This document shows, one piece after another, positions 47,817-56,770 of a stretch of 64,000 nucleotides of DNA. This stretch comes from Cellulomonas humilata. GTDB taxonomy: Bacteria; Actinomycetota; Actinomycetes; Actinomycetales; Cellulomonadaceae. The stretch is from contig NZ_JABMCI010000060.1 in the NCBI RefSeq assembly GCF_013359775.1, positions 124,001 to 188,000 on the forward strand, written 5' to 3'. The translations under genes were made by a program, and so were the position numbers. The number at the start of each line of letters is the position of its first letter. The first letter of the stretch is position 1. Below the pieces are notes generated by a model. That model had not been told where the DNA came from. It ran no database searches and was given only the letters and a program-made list of their open reading frames with translations.

Positions 47817-49046
47817 ATGGCCTGGCTCACCGCACCCGCCCATGCCCGCTGGCTCGAGGACGAGACCGACCGGCTCCTGGACTTCGGACGGGCCTCGGTG
47901 GTCCCCGGCGGGTTCGCCCGCCAGGACGAGGCCGGCGCCGCGGTCGACGGCCCGCTCGAGCTCTGGATCGCGTGCCGGATGACGCACGTCTACGCGATCG
48001 GGCACCTGCTGGGCCGCCCCGGCTCGGCCGCGCTGGTGGACCACGGGCTGGCCGCGCTGGCCGGCGCGTTCCACGACGACGAGCACGGCGGCTGGTTCGC
48101 CGAGGTCGAGCGCGACGGGACCCCGCGGGACACCGACAAGGCCGCGTACCCGCACGCGTTCGTCGTGCTCGCCACGTCCAGCGCGACCGCCGCGGGCCGT
48201 CCGGGTGCGCGCGCCCTGCTCGACGAGGCGCTCGCCGTCTCCGAGCAGCGGTTCTGGGACGACGACGCCGGCATGGTCGTCGAGCAGTGGGACCGCGCGT
48301 TCGCCGCGCTCGACGGCTACCGCGGCGTCAACGCGAACATGCACACGGTGGAGGCCTACCTCGCGGCGGCCGACGTCACCGGGCAGCGGATCTGGCTGGA
48401 CCGTGCCCTGCGGATCGTCGAGCGCGTGGTGCACGGGTTCGCGGCCGGCAACCAGTGGCGCATCCCCGAGCACTTCGACGCCGCGTGGGTGCCGGACCTC
48501 GAGTACAACGTGGACACCCCGGCGCACCCGTTCCGGCCGTACGGCGCCACCATCGGCCACTGGCTCGAGTGGGCCCGGCTGACCCTGCACGCGCGCGCCG
48601 CGGTCACCGCCCGGGGGGACGTCGCGCCCGCCTGGATGCTCCTGGACGCGATCGCGCTCTTCGACGCCGCCGTGCGCGAGGGCTGGGACGTCGACGGGGC
48701 CCCCGGGTTCGTCTACACGGTCGACTGGTCCGGCGCGCCCGTGGTGCGCGAGCGGATGCACTGGGTGGCCGCCGAGGGAGTGGCCGCCGCCGCGGCGCTG
48801 CACGCCGCCACCGGTGAGCAGCGGTTCGACGACGCCTACACGCAGTGGTGGGAGTACATCGGCGCGCACCACCTGGACCGGGTCGGCGGGTCGTGGTGGC
48901 ACGAGCTCGGCACCGACAACCAGGTGTCGCGGACCGTCTGGGCAGGCAAGGCGGACCTCTACCACGCGGTCCAGGCGACGCTGATCCCGCGCCTGCCCCT
49001 GACCCCGGTGATCGTCCCGGCCCTGGCCGCAGGCCTCCTCGACTAG
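47817..49046 (+). CDS. N-acylglucosamine 2-epimerase (AGE)-family sugar isomerase
   Basis: 409 residues. TAGGGT (47804-47809) ends seven bases before the ATG. An (alpha/alpha)6 barrel with family His/Glu blocks: NANMHTVEAYLAAADVT, GNQWRIPEHFDAAW, HPFRPYGATIGHWLEWARLTL and HWVAAEGVAAAAALHAATG. Such enzymes interconvert mannose/fructose, sulfoquinovose/sulfofructose or glucosamine epimers. Residue pattern fits the mannose isomerase/YihS group. It may process sugars imported by the nearby ABC system. Stop overlaps the convergent gene's stop. Confidence 0.87.
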   Translation: MAWLTAPAHARWLEDETDRLLDFGRASVVPGGFARQDEAGAAVDGPLELWIACRMTHVYAIGHLLGRPGSAALVDHGLAALAGAFHDDEHGGWFAEVERDGTPRDTDKAAYPHAFVVLATSSATAAGRPGARALLDEALAVSEQRFWDDDAGMVVEQWDRAFAALDGYRGVNANMHTVEAYLAAADVTGQRIWLDRALRIVERVVHGFAAGNQWRIPEHFDAAWVPDLEYNVDTPAHPFRPYGATIGHWLEWARLTLHARAAVTARGDVAPAWMLLDAIALFDAAVREGWDVDGAPGFVYTVDWSGAPVVRERMHWVAAEGVAAAAALHAATGEQRFDDAYTQWWEYIGAHHLDRVGGSWWHELGTDNQVSRTVWAGKADLYHAVQATLIPRLPLTPVIVPALAAGLLD

Positions 49047-50023
49047 GGGATCAGCAGCACCTTGCCGAAGGCCTCGCCCGACTCCAGCATCCGGTGCGCG
49101 TCCGCGGCCCGGTCGAACGGCAGGCAGGTGTGCACGACCGGCAGAACCGACCCGTCCGCGACGAACGGCCACGCGTGCCGGCGGACCCCGTCCATGATCG
49201 CGACCTTCTGGTGGTGCGGACGCGAGCGCAGGGTCGTGCCCAGGATGCTGGCGCGCTTGGCCAGGAGCACCGCCAGGTCCAGCTCCCCGCGGCGCCCCTG
49301 CTGCATCCCGATCACGACGAGGCGCCCGTCGTCGGCGAGCATCGCCAGGTTGTCGGCGAGGCCGCCCGCGCCCAGGACGTCGAGCACCACGTCGACGCCG
49401 TGCCCGTCCGTCGCGTCCAGCACGCGCGCGACGAGGTCCGGCTCACGGTGGTCGAGCGCCACGTCCGCGCCGAGGTCGCGGACGCGGGCCGTGCGCTGCG
49501 GGCCGCCGGCCGTCGCGATCACGCGGGTGCCCAGCACGTGGGCCAGCTGGACCGCCACCGACCCGACCCCGCCGGACCCGCCGCGGACCAGCAGGTTCTC
49601 CCCGGGGGACAGGCGTGCCGCCCGCAGGTTCGACCACACGGTGGCGAGCGCCTCGGGCAGGGCGGCCGCGTCGACGAGGGAGAGCCCCTCCGGGACCCGG
49701 AGCGCCAGCGCGGCCGGAACCGTGACCAGCTCGGCGTACCCGCCCCCGGCGAGCAGCGCCGCGACCCGGTCGCCCACCTGGAGGTCACCGTCCCCCAGGC
49801 CGGATCCGCGCCCGACGACGGTGCCGGCGACCTCGAGCCCCGGCCACGCGGGCGCCCCGGGGGGCGGGGGGTAGTGGCCGGCGCGCTGGAGCAGGTCGGC
49901 CCTGTTGACGCCCGCCGCTGCGACCTCGACGAGCAGCTCTCCGGGAGCCGGGACGGGGTCCGGCACGTCCTCGACGGCGAGGACGTCCGGTTCGCCCGGC
50001 TTCGTGATCACGACCGCACGCAC
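49043..50023 (-). CDS. Zinc-less medium-chain NAD(P)H:quinone oxidoreductase
   Basis: 326 residues from GTG 50023; on the minus strand TACCGT (plus 50030-50035) ends six bases upstream, so leaderless. QOR/PIG3-like MDR fold: AGVNRADLLQRAGHYPPPPG, cofactor loop GGSGGVGSVAVQLAHVLGTRVIATAGG and C-terminal FDRAADAHRMLESGEAFGKVLL. Lacks the Cys/His zinc ligands of alcohol dehydrogenases. Reduces quinones or enones with NADPH. A TTG-initiated upstream extension to 50203 is not credible. Confidence 0.91.
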   Translation of the reverse strand: MRAVVITKPGEPDVLAVEDVPDPVPAPGELLVEVAAAGVNRADLLQRAGHYPPPPGAPAWPGLEVAGTVVGRGSGLGDGDLQVGDRVAALLAGGGYAELVTVPAALALRVPEGLSLVDAAALPEALATVWSNLRAARLSPGENLLVRGGSGGVGSVAVQLAHVLGTRVIATAGGPQRTARVRDLGADVALDHREPDLVARVLDATDGHGVDVVLDVLGAGGLADNLAMLADDGRLVVIGMQQGRRGELDLAVLLAKRASILGTTLRSRPHHQKVAIMDGVRRHAWPFVADGSVLPVVHTCLPFDRAADAHRMLESGEAFGKVLLIP

Positions 50024-50057
50024 GTCCGTACGGTATCCCCGCAGGCCACCGGGCAGT

Positions 50058-50079
50058 CCAGCTGCAGGCCAGCTGCAGG
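50058..50079. repeat. Tandem 11-bp direct repeat
   Basis: CCAGCTGCAGG occurs twice head to tail (50058-50068, 50069-50079) in the 286-base divergent region between the quinone oxidoreductase gene and cvnA. Each unit contains overlapping palindromes CAGCTG and CTGCAG. Confidence 0.45.
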
Positions 50080-50309
50080 CCACCACCGGGCCAGCAGGGC
50101 CGGGGTGGTACCACACGACACCCGAAAGGGGTGGCCGGTCGCCGTATCCCCATGGGTGAGGTCCATGGCAAACTCTGCCGCGGGCTAATGGTCTGTCGTC
50201 CAAGAGCCGATGAACGCCATCGGGACACCTCTTCGGTCAACTGGCCCTGAGAGAACGACCGGTACGACCTGGTGGCAACACCCGTTGTCGGAAGACGGAA
50301 GGGAACGAC

Positions 50310-53300
50310 ATGCTGCGACGGCTCGGCATCCGCGCCAAAGTGATGGCTGTCCTCGCCGTCCCCATGATCGTGCTGCTCGCAGCCGGTGGGTTCATCTCGT
50401 GGAACGCCCTCTCCGAGCTGCGCTACGCCCAGGCGGCCGACAGCGTCATCACGGTGCTCCAGGCGTACACGCCGGTGTCCACCAGCATGCAGACCGAGCG
50501 GATCCTCTCGCTCAACGGAGGCACGCCCGAGCAGCTCGCCGCAGCACGCACCGCGACGGACGAGGCGCTCGCCGCTGTCCGGCCGATCACGGCCGACCTG
50601 GACCTGAGCCAGTTCCCGAAGCCGGTCGTCGACCAGTTCGTCGAGGTCCAGCTGGCGCACAACACGATGCTTCCCGCCGTCCGTACCGGTGTCGACATCA
50701 AGTCGCAGCGTGCGCAGATCGAGCGCAACTACGCCGGGATCATCGAGGGCCAGCTGTCGCTGATGGAGCAGGTGGCCAACAGCCTCGAGAACCGTGACCT
50801 GGCGCAGTACGTCACCGCGTACCGCGAGATCGGCACCACGGCCGACAACCTGGTCGTCGAGATGATCGACGGCATCGCGCTGCTGACCACCCGCGCAGCG
50901 GCCCCCGCCTCGGTCCGTCAGTACGCCACGCAGGTCTCCGCCACCGAGCTGGCCCGTGGGCGTGCCCAGTACGCGGTCACCGCGCTCGGCGCCGACGACC
51001 TCGTGCTCCCCACCAAGGACCCGACCTCGAACTTCACGCGGATGCGTGCCCTCCTCGAGCAGGGCAACCCGCAGGGCTTCGCCCAGATCGACGTCCAGGG
51101 CTACCTCAAGGAGATCCAGGACCAGCTGGGCACCCTGTCGACGCTGAACGCCAACGTCCTGGCCAGCGGCAGCGACGTCGCCGGCGGGGCTGTCGACGAC
51201 GCTCGGAGCCAGACGTTCATCACCGTCGGCATCGTTGTCGCGGCCGTGGTGGCGTCCCTGTTCTTCGCCCTCCTCGTCTCCCGCGGGATCGTCGTCCCGC
51301 TGCGCCGCCTCACCAAGGCCGCCGCCGACGTCCGCGAGCAGCTGCCGCGACTGGTCGAGCAGGTGGCCATCCCCGGCGAGGGCCCGCAGATCACCCTGGC
51401 GCCCATCCCCGTGACGTCTCGCGACGAGGTCGGCCAGCTGGCCGCCGCGTTCAACTCGGTGAACTCGACCACGGTCCAGGTCGCCCAGGAGCAGGCCGCC
51501 CTGCGTGGCTCCATCGCGGAGATGTTCGTCAACGTCGCCCGCCGCGACCAGGTGCTCCTCAACCGCCAGCTGTCGTTCATCGACTCCCTCGAGCGTGCCG
51601 AGGAAGACCCGAGCACCCTGGCCAACCTGTTCCGCCTCGACCACCTCGCCACCCGCATGCGCCGTAACGCGGAGTCGCTCCTGGTGCTCGCCGGCATCGA
51701 CTCCGGCCGGCGCCTCCGGGACGCCATGCCGCTGTCGGACGTCGTCCGCACGGCCTCCTCGGAGATCGAGCAGTACGACCGCATCGAGCTCGACCTCCAG
51801 GTCGACCCGCACATGCACGGCTTCAACGCCCTCGGCGCTGCTCACCTGCTGGCCGAGCTCCTCGAGAACGCGACGATCTTCTCCGAGCCGGAGACCCCCG
51901 TCACCGTCACCACCGGTGTCTCGGGCCAGTTCGTGGTCGTCCGCATCCTCGACCAGGGCCTCGGCATGAGCGATGTCGAGCTCGACGCCGCGAACTCGAA
52001 GATCATCTCGACGTCCGCCAGCGACTCGCTCGGCAACCAGCGCCTCGGCCTCTTCGTGGTCGGCCGTATCGCCCAGCGCCTCGGCGCCGAGGTCAAGCTC
52101 CTCAAGGCTGCGCACGGCACCGGCACCGAGACGATCGTGCGCTTCCCGGCCACGCTGTTCGTGATGACCGAGACCAACCTGTACGGCAACAACGGCCCGG
52201 CCCAGCTGGCCGCGCCGCGCAACGACCCGGGCATGCCCCAGATCGAGGCCCCCGTCGTCGAGGCCGTCGACCTCGCCGCGCTGACGGACGGCCAGACCTC
52301 GCTGGGCCTGCCGCACCGCCGCCGTCGCGACGACGGTTCCGACGAGCCCGTCGGCCCCGTCCCCGTCACCGAGCTGGCCCAGTCGAGCGGGCTGCCCACG
52401 CGGTCGAAGAAGACGTTCGACGAGGACAACCTCGTCCTGCCGGAGGCCCCGGACGGCCACATCGCGCCCGAGATCTCCGCGGCCGGCTCCGACTGGAAGC
52501 CCGAGACGCTGGCCCCGCTCAAGGGCAACCTGCCGAGCCGCAGCCGTGCCGCCACGTCCGCCTGGGCGCAGCCGGAGGCTCCGACCCCCGCCGCGTCCGC
52601 TGCACCGGCACCCGCCCCCGCTGCCCGCGCAGGCCTGTTCTCCGGCTTCCGCGGCCGCACCGAGGCCGCGGCGACCACCGACACCGGCGAGAACCTCGTC
52701 GTCCCGGGCCTCGTGTCCGACGACCAGGAGCGCGCGCTGCCGCCCGCCCAGTCCAACGCCGTCCGCGCTCCGTGGATGTCCAGCGGTGCGCACGCTGCGC
52801 CCGCCGAGCCGATCGTCGTTCCGCAGCTCGCGGACGAGGACGACTCGTGGGAGGCGCAGGAGGCCGGCAACCGTGAGGCCCTGGCCGCCGCCGCTGCCGA
52901 TGCGGCGGAGCAGGCCGAGTCCGCACCCCTCGCCGAGCAGGAGCCCGTCTGGGAGCCGACTCCCGCGTGGGCCACCACCGAGGCGCCCGTCGCGGAGACC
53001 CCGGCGTGGGAGGCCCCCGCTGTCGCGGAGACCCCGACCTGGGAGGCCCCGGTCTGGGAGGCCCCGGCTGTCGCCGAGGCCCCCGCGTGGGAAGCCCCCG
53101 CCGTCGCGGAGACCCCGACCTGGGACGAGCCTGCCGCGCAGGAGACTTCGGCCTGGGAGGCCCCCGCTGTCGCGGAGACTCCTGCCTGGGACGCGCCCGT
53201 TGCGGAGGAGACTCCGGCGTGGGAGGCCCCCGCTGTCGCGGAGACCCCTGCCTGGGACGCGCCCGCTGCCGAGGAGACCCCGGCGTGGGAGGCCCCCGCT

Positions 53301-55157
53301 GTCGCCGAGGCTCCGGCCTGGGACGAGCCCGCGGTCGCCGAGACGCCCAGCTGGGACGCGCCGGCCGTCGCCGAGACCACGACCTGGGACGACGCCACCG
53401 GCGCCGAGACCTCGGCGTGGGTCGCACCCTCGGTGTCCGACGCCCAGGCCTGGGACCACGCGATCGTCGACGACGAGCCCGCCTGGCAGGCCCCCGTCGT
53501 CGCCGAGCAGGCGCCGGCCGCCCTGGCGGGCCGTGTCGCCACCGTGCCGCCCGCCGTGCCGGTGGAGGACGAGGCCGCACCGGCCGCGTCAGCAGCACCT
53601 TCTGAGGTCGTCGCACCGGTCGCTCCTGTCCGGAGCTTCACCTCCTACAGCGGCTACGCCGGCTGGGGTGCACCCGCCTCCGAGGTGGACGCGCCGTACC
53701 AGCCGTTCGAGCGCACGCTCGACGAGGCCCGGGCCTGGCACACCGGCGCCATGCCGATCGTCCCTGCGGCCCTCGTCGCAGCGGCCCAGCCCGAGACCGT
53801 GGAGCCCGTCCAGGCCGCCGAGCCCGTCGAGGAGCCTGTGGCGCCCGCGGACGAGCAGGCGCCCGCCGCCGACGACGCCGCCTGGCCGGCACCCGCCTGG
53901 GAGCCGCCGACCTGGCAGGCGCCCGAGTGGGCCGAGCAGCCGACCGAGGCTGCCGCTGTCGCCGAGGTCACGCCCGAGCCGGAGCCCGAGCCCGAGCCCG
54001 AGCTCGCCGTGGTCGACGGTGTCGCGTTCCGCCGCGTCTACCTCGAGCCCGACCCCGAGCCCGCCTACGGCACCGAGCCCGCCGCCCAGGTGGAGCCGGA
54101 GCCCGAGGTGGCGCCCGAGCCCGTCGCCGTGCAGGAGGCCCCCCAGTGGGAGCCCCCCCAGTGGGCGGCCCCCGTGCAGGAGGCCCCGCAGTGGGCGCCT
54201 CCCGTGCAGCAGGCACCCGCGTGGCCGGCACCCCAGGCCCCGCAGCAGCCGATCGACTCGCCGACGCAGCTCTTCACGCCGATCGAGGCAGCCGCCGCGG
54301 TCGCGCCGGAGCCCGTCGCCTACGCCCCGCAGGCACCCGTCTACGAGGCCCCGGTGACGTTCGCGGCACCCGACCCCGTCGCCGCGCCGGCGTGGGCACC
54401 GACGGCTCCGGCTCCGGCCGCGCCGGCACCGGAGGCAGCGTTCTCCGAGCTCGTGCAGTCGCCGTCCGACGACGCCAAGGGGCGCCGCCGCTGGGGTCTG
54501 TTCGGTCGGAAGAAGGGTGACGAGGTCGCCCCCGAGCTCGACGCCCCGGTCGCGCAGGCGCCGGCCGCCCCCGAGCCCGTCAGCCAGGTCGCCCCCGTGC
54601 GTACCTCGGCGTGGACGTCGGAGGCAGCTGCCCCGCAGTCGCCCGTCGGTGCCGACTCGTCCCAGTCCTGGATGGCGTCGACCACCTGGTCGGCTCCGGC
54701 ACCCGCAGCACCGCTGCCCAAGGCCCCGGCTGCTCTCGAGCCCGCCGCGGCCGGCCAGTGGTCGCCGCCGGAGTGGGCCGCACGCTCGGGCGGCACCCGT
54801 GCCCCGGCGTCGACGGTCCCGCAGCCCGCGCTGCCGCCGTCGGTGGCTCCGCGCGTCGGCACGCTCGACGACGAGGTGGCGGCGATGCTCGCCCTTCGTT
54901 CGGACATCCAGGAGCAGGCACTCTCCGAGCTCTCGCAGCTGTCGGCCTACCGGCCGGCCGCAACGGGTGGCAACGCGGAGCGCCTGATCAAGCGAGTCCC
55001 CACAGCTGTCCCGGAGTCGACTATCTCCGCGGACGAAGGGAAGCCTGTGCAGCGTGATGCGGACCAGCTCCGGTCGCGTCTGTCCAGCTTCCAGTCCGGG
55101 ACCTCTCGTGGCCGTCGTGCCATGGAGGACCCGTCCGGCCCGAACGGCGTGAGCTGA
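50310..55157 (+). CDS. cvnA: Conservon sensor kinase CvnA, giant variant with Trp/Pro-rich tail
   Basis: 1615 residues. TM1 (about 11-30), an extracytoplasmic nitrate/nitrite-sensor-like helical region (about 35-300), TM2 (about 304-327), HAMP (about 328-395), a kinase-like helix (RRDQVLLNRQLSFIDSLE, FRLDHLATRMRRNAESLLVLAG) and HATPase (about 505-620; LLENATIFSEPETPV, DQGLGM, GLFVVGRIAQRLGA). The remaining 980 residues are an Ala/Pro/Glu-rich, probably disordered tail with an 11-residue repeat around Trp (about 891-1063) and further Trp-Pro clusters. Catalytic autophosphorylation is uncertain in CvnA proteins. First gene of cvnABCD. Confidence 0.9.
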   Translation: MLRRLGIRAKVMAVLAVPMIVLLAAGGFISWNALSELRYAQAADSVITVLQAYTPVSTSMQTERILSLNGGTPEQLAAARTATDEALAAVRPITADLDLSQFPKPVVDQFVEVQLAHNTMLPAVRTGVDIKSQRAQIERNYAGIIEGQLSLMEQVANSLENRDLAQYVTAYREIGTTADNLVVEMIDGIALLTTRAAAPASVRQYATQVSATELARGRAQYAVTALGADDLVLPTKDPTSNFTRMRALLEQGNPQGFAQIDVQGYLKEIQDQLGTLSTLNANVLASGSDVAGGAVDDARSQTFITVGIVVAAVVASLFFALLVSRGIVVPLRRLTKAAADVREQLPRLVEQVAIPGEGPQITLAPIPVTSRDEVGQLAAAFNSVNSTTVQVAQEQAALRGSIAEMFVNVARRDQVLLNRQLSFIDSLERAEEDPSTLANLFRLDHLATRMRRNAESLLVLAGIDSGRRLRDAMPLSDVVRTASSEIEQYDRIELDLQVDPHMHGFNALGAAHLLAELLENATIFSEPETPVTVTTGVSGQFVVVRILDQGLGMSDVELDAANSKIISTSASDSLGNQRLGLFVVGRIAQRLGAEVKLLKAAHGTGTETIVRFPATLFVMTETNLYGNNGPAQLAAPRNDPGMPQIEAPVVEAVDLAALTDGQTSLGLPHRRRRDDGSDEPVGPVPVTELAQSSGLPTRSKKTFDEDNLVLPEAPDGHIAPEISAAGSDWKPETLAPLKGNLPSRSRAATSAWAQPEAPTPAASAAPAPAPAARAGLFSGFRGRTEAAATTDTGENLVVPGLVSDDQERALPPAQSNAVRAPWMSSGAHAAPAEPIVVPQLADEDDSWEAQEAGNREALAAAAADAAEQAESAPLAEQEPVWEPTPAWATTEAPVAETPAWEAPAVAETPTWEAPVWEAPAVAEAPAWEAPAVAETPTWDEPAAQETSAWEAPAVAETPAWDAPVAEETPAWEAPAVAETPAWDAPAAEETPAWEAPAVAEAPAWDEPAVAETPSWDAPAVAETTTWDDATGAETSAWVAPSVSDAQAWDHAIVDDEPAWQAPVVAEQAPAALAGRVATVPPAVPVEDEAAPAASAAPSEVVAPVAPVRSFTSYSGYAGWGAPASEVDAPYQPFERTLDEARAWHTGAMPIVPAALVAAAQPETVEPVQAAEPVEEPVAPADEQAPAADDAAWPAPAWEPPTWQAPEWAEQPTEAAAVAEVTPEPEPEPEPELAVVDGVAFRRVYLEPDPEPAYGTEPAAQVEPEPEVAPEPVAVQEAPQWEPPQWAAPVQEAPQWAPPVQQAPAWPAPQAPQQPIDSPTQLFTPIEAAAAVAPEPVAYAPQAPVYEAPVTFAAPDPVAAPAWAPTAPAPAAPAPEAAFSELVQSPSDDAKGRRRWGLFGRKKGDEVAPELDAPVAQAPAAPEPVSQVAPVRTSAWTSEAAAPQSPVGADSSQSWMASTTWSAPAPAAPLPKAPAALEPAAAGQWSPPEWAARSGGTRAPASTVPQPALPPSVAPRVGTLDDEVAAMLALRSDIQEQALSELSQLSAYRPAATGGNAERLIKRVPTAVPESTISADEGKPVQRDADQLRSRLSSFQSGTSRGRRAMEDPSGPNGVS
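52980..53498 (+). repeat. 33-bp coding tandem repeat in cvnA (11-residue unit)
   Basis: About fifteen imperfect copies of a unit like AVAETPAWEAP, each with one Trp followed by E/D. The DNA period is 33 bases. The units diverge towards the 3' end (DATGAETSAWV, APSVSDAQAWD). The repeat is in frame throughout and lies inside the protein's low-complexity tail. Confidence 0.85.
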
Positions 55158-55246
55158 TGACTGCCTCAGTCCCCACTACCGTCGTCACCAGCATGGTGAC
55201 GTCTGACCCCGCAGTCATCGACTGCACCAGCAAGGAGGAAGTGTGA
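55157..55246 (+). CDS. 29-codon mini-ORF bridging cvnA and cvnB
   Basis: Too short for usual calling. ATG (55157-55159) shares its A with the cvnA stop (TGATGA), and its own TGA (55244-55246) overlaps the cvnB GTG (GTGA). The peptide would run MTASVPTTVV ... CTSKEEV. The cvnB ribosome-binding site AAGGAGGAA is inside its last codons. This double overlap suggests a coupling ORF that carries ribosomes across the 85-base gap. It could also be chance; no homology can be claimed. Confidence 0.35.
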   Translation: MTASVPTTVVTSMVTSDPAVIDCTSKEEV

Positions 55247-55692
55247 CCGCGCTCAGCACCGAGGCAGCCAACTTCGGCTGGCTCCTGGACAACTTCGTCC
55301 GGACCGTGCCCGGCACTCGCCACACACTCGTGGTGTCTGCGGACGGTCTTCTCATGGCGATGTCCGAGCTTCTCGACCGCACCAGCGGTGACCAGCTCGC
55401 GGCGATCGTCTCCGGGATGTCAAGCCTGACCCGTGGCGCCGCGCGCCAGCTCCGTGCGGGGGAGGTGCGTCAGGCGATCATCGAGATGGACTCACTGTTC
55501 CTCTTCCTCATGAGCGTCTCGAACGGCTCCGTCCTCGCCGTGGTCGCGGAGTCCAGCTGCGACGTGGGCCTCATCGGCTACGAGATGGCGATGCTCGTCT
55601 CTCGTACCGAGGCGACCCTCACGCCGCAGCTCATCTCCGAGATGCGGGGTCAGCTCCCCGTCGACGGCGTCACTCGCACGCCGGTCGCCTGA
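55243..55692 (+). CDS. cvnB: Conservon roadblock/LC7-domain protein CvnB
   Basis: 149 residues, GTG with AAGGAGG upstream. Single roadblock/LC7 domain (FGWLLDNFVRTVPGTRHTLVVSADGLLMAMSELLDR; VRQAIIEMDSLFLFLMSVSNGSVLAVVAESSCDVGLIGYEM). In conservons it binds the CvnD GTPase and probably regulates it at the membrane together with CvnA. Confidence 0.93.
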   Translation: MTALSTEAANFGWLLDNFVRTVPGTRHTLVVSADGLLMAMSELLDRTSGDQLAAIVSGMSSLTRGAARQLRAGEVRQAIIEMDSLFLFLMSVSNGSVLAVVAESSCDVGLIGYEMAMLVSRTEATLTPQLISEMRGQLPVDGVTRTPVA

Positions 55693-55714
55693 GGCTACGG
55701 AGAGAGACAGACTC

Positions 55715-56092
55715 ATGACCGAGCACATCGAGTACGAGGCCAGAACGGTCCGGCCCTACGCCGTGACCGGTGGCCGCGTGCGCTCGGCTCGCTCCGACCT
55801 GCCTCTCGAGGCGCTGGTCGAGGCAATGCCCGGCGCCGTCACGAGCCAGGGTCTCCCGCCTGAGAAGCGGGCGATCCTGCAACATGCCGCCTCCAACTAC
55901 ATCTCGGTAGCCGAGCTCTCCGCTCTGCTCCATCTGCCGCTCGGCGTGATCCGGATCCTCGTGTCCGACCTCGCCGACCAGCAATTCGTGCGTGTGCACA
56001 CCTCACAGCCGGTCGAGGTCAACACCGGTGAGTCACCTGCCCTGTCCCTCAGCGTGCTGGAGAGTGTTCTCAATGGCATTTCCGCCCTCTGA
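55715..56092 (+). CDS. cvnC: Conservon DUF742 protein CvnC
   Basis: 125 residues, ATG with GAGAGA upstream. DUF742 winged-helix-like protein: RTVRPYAVTGGRVRS at the N-terminus and SNYISVAELSALLHLPLGVIRILVSDLADQQFVRVH, the family core. It links sensor and GTPase in conservon complexes. Overlaps cvnD by 20 bases. Confidence 0.93.
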   Translation: MTEHIEYEARTVRPYAVTGGRVRSARSDLPLEALVEAMPGAVTSQGLPPEKRAILQHAASNYISVAELSALLHLPLGVIRILVSDLADQQFVRVHTSQPVEVNTGESPALSLSVLESVLNGISAL

Positions 56093-56684
56093 CGCCGCTG
56101 TGGCCGCTCCGGCGGGCACGGCAGGAAGCGTCGCACCCACAGTCGTCAAGATCGTCGTCGCAGGCGGCTTCGCCGTCGGCAAGACGACCTTCATCGGCTC
56201 CATCTCGGACATCGAGCCCCTCAACACCGAGGCCGCGATGACCGAGCACTCGGTCGGCGTCGACGACGCCGGCGGTGTGTCGGACCGCAAGACCACCACC
56301 ACGGTGGCGATGGACTTCGGTCGCATCGCCCTGCCGGGGTCGCTCTGGCTCTACCTGTTCGGTACCCCTGGCCAGGACCGGTTCCTGTTCATGTGGGACG
56401 ACCTGGTCCGCGGTGCCATCGGCGCCGTCGTCCTGGTCGACACCGACCGGCTCGACCAGTGCTTCCCGGCCGTGGACTACTTCGAGAGCCGCGGCATCCC
56501 GTTCGTCGTGGGCGTCAACTGCTTCGACGGCGTCGCCAAGCACCAGCTGGACGACGTCCGTGAGGCCCTGGCGATCCCGGCGCACGTGCCGGTGCTCTAC
56601 ACGGACGCCCGGTCGCGTGCGGCCACCAAGCAGGCGCTGATCTCCCTCGTGCAGCTCGCGATGGAGCGTCTGCGCAGCCGGTGA
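56073..56684 (+). CDS. cvnD: Conservon small GTPase CvnD
   Basis: 203 residues. P-loop GGFAVGKTT (31-39), switch/G3 region ending in FGTPGQDRF and a G4-like VNCFDG. This Ras-like ATP/GTP-binding group works as the signal output of the CvnABCD complex. The ATG lies inside cvnC. The operon ends at a strong hairpin 17 bases downstream. Confidence 0.93.
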   Translation: MAFPPSDAAVAAPAGTAGSVAPTVVKIVVAGGFAVGKTTFIGSISDIEPLNTEAAMTEHSVGVDDAGGVSDRKTTTTVAMDFGRIALPGSLWLYLFGTPGQDRFLFMWDDLVRGAIGAVVLVDTDRLDQCFPAVDYFESRGIPFVVGVNCFDGVAKHQLDDVREALAIPAHVPVLYTDARSRAATKQALISLVQLAMERLRSR

Positions 56685-56700
56685 CCCGAGAGGTCTCACC

Positions 56701-56740
56701 CGACCGCGGCCGGTTCCCTTCGGGGGACCGGCCGCGGTCG
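56701..56740 (+). terminator. Conservon terminator with TTCG tetraloop
   Basis: CGACCGCGGCCGGT (56701-56714) pairs with ACCGGCCGCGGTCG (56727-56740); the stem extends inward by TCCC/GGGG and closes on TTCG, a C(UUCG)G tetraloop. About 17-18 bp in all. Confidence 0.75.
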
Positions 56741-56770
56741 TCCGTCGGCCAGGTGAGGGATCATGGAGGC

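Noticed and set aside
49785..53459. 1224-codon open frame antisense to cvnA
   Set aside because: It is a mirror of the repeats and codon bias of cvnA (Gly/Leu/Arg repeats) and has no start signals or domain.
52980..53498. CRISPR-like regular repeat
   Set aside because: The period is 33 bases without distinct spacers, and the repeat is in frame within cvnA; it is a protein repeat.
56681..56770. Upstream GTG start for the PIN-like gene overlapping the cvnD stop
   Set aside because: It would place the strong C(UUCG)G-capped terminator inside the coding region; the downstream GTG is simpler, though its ribosome-binding site is poor.
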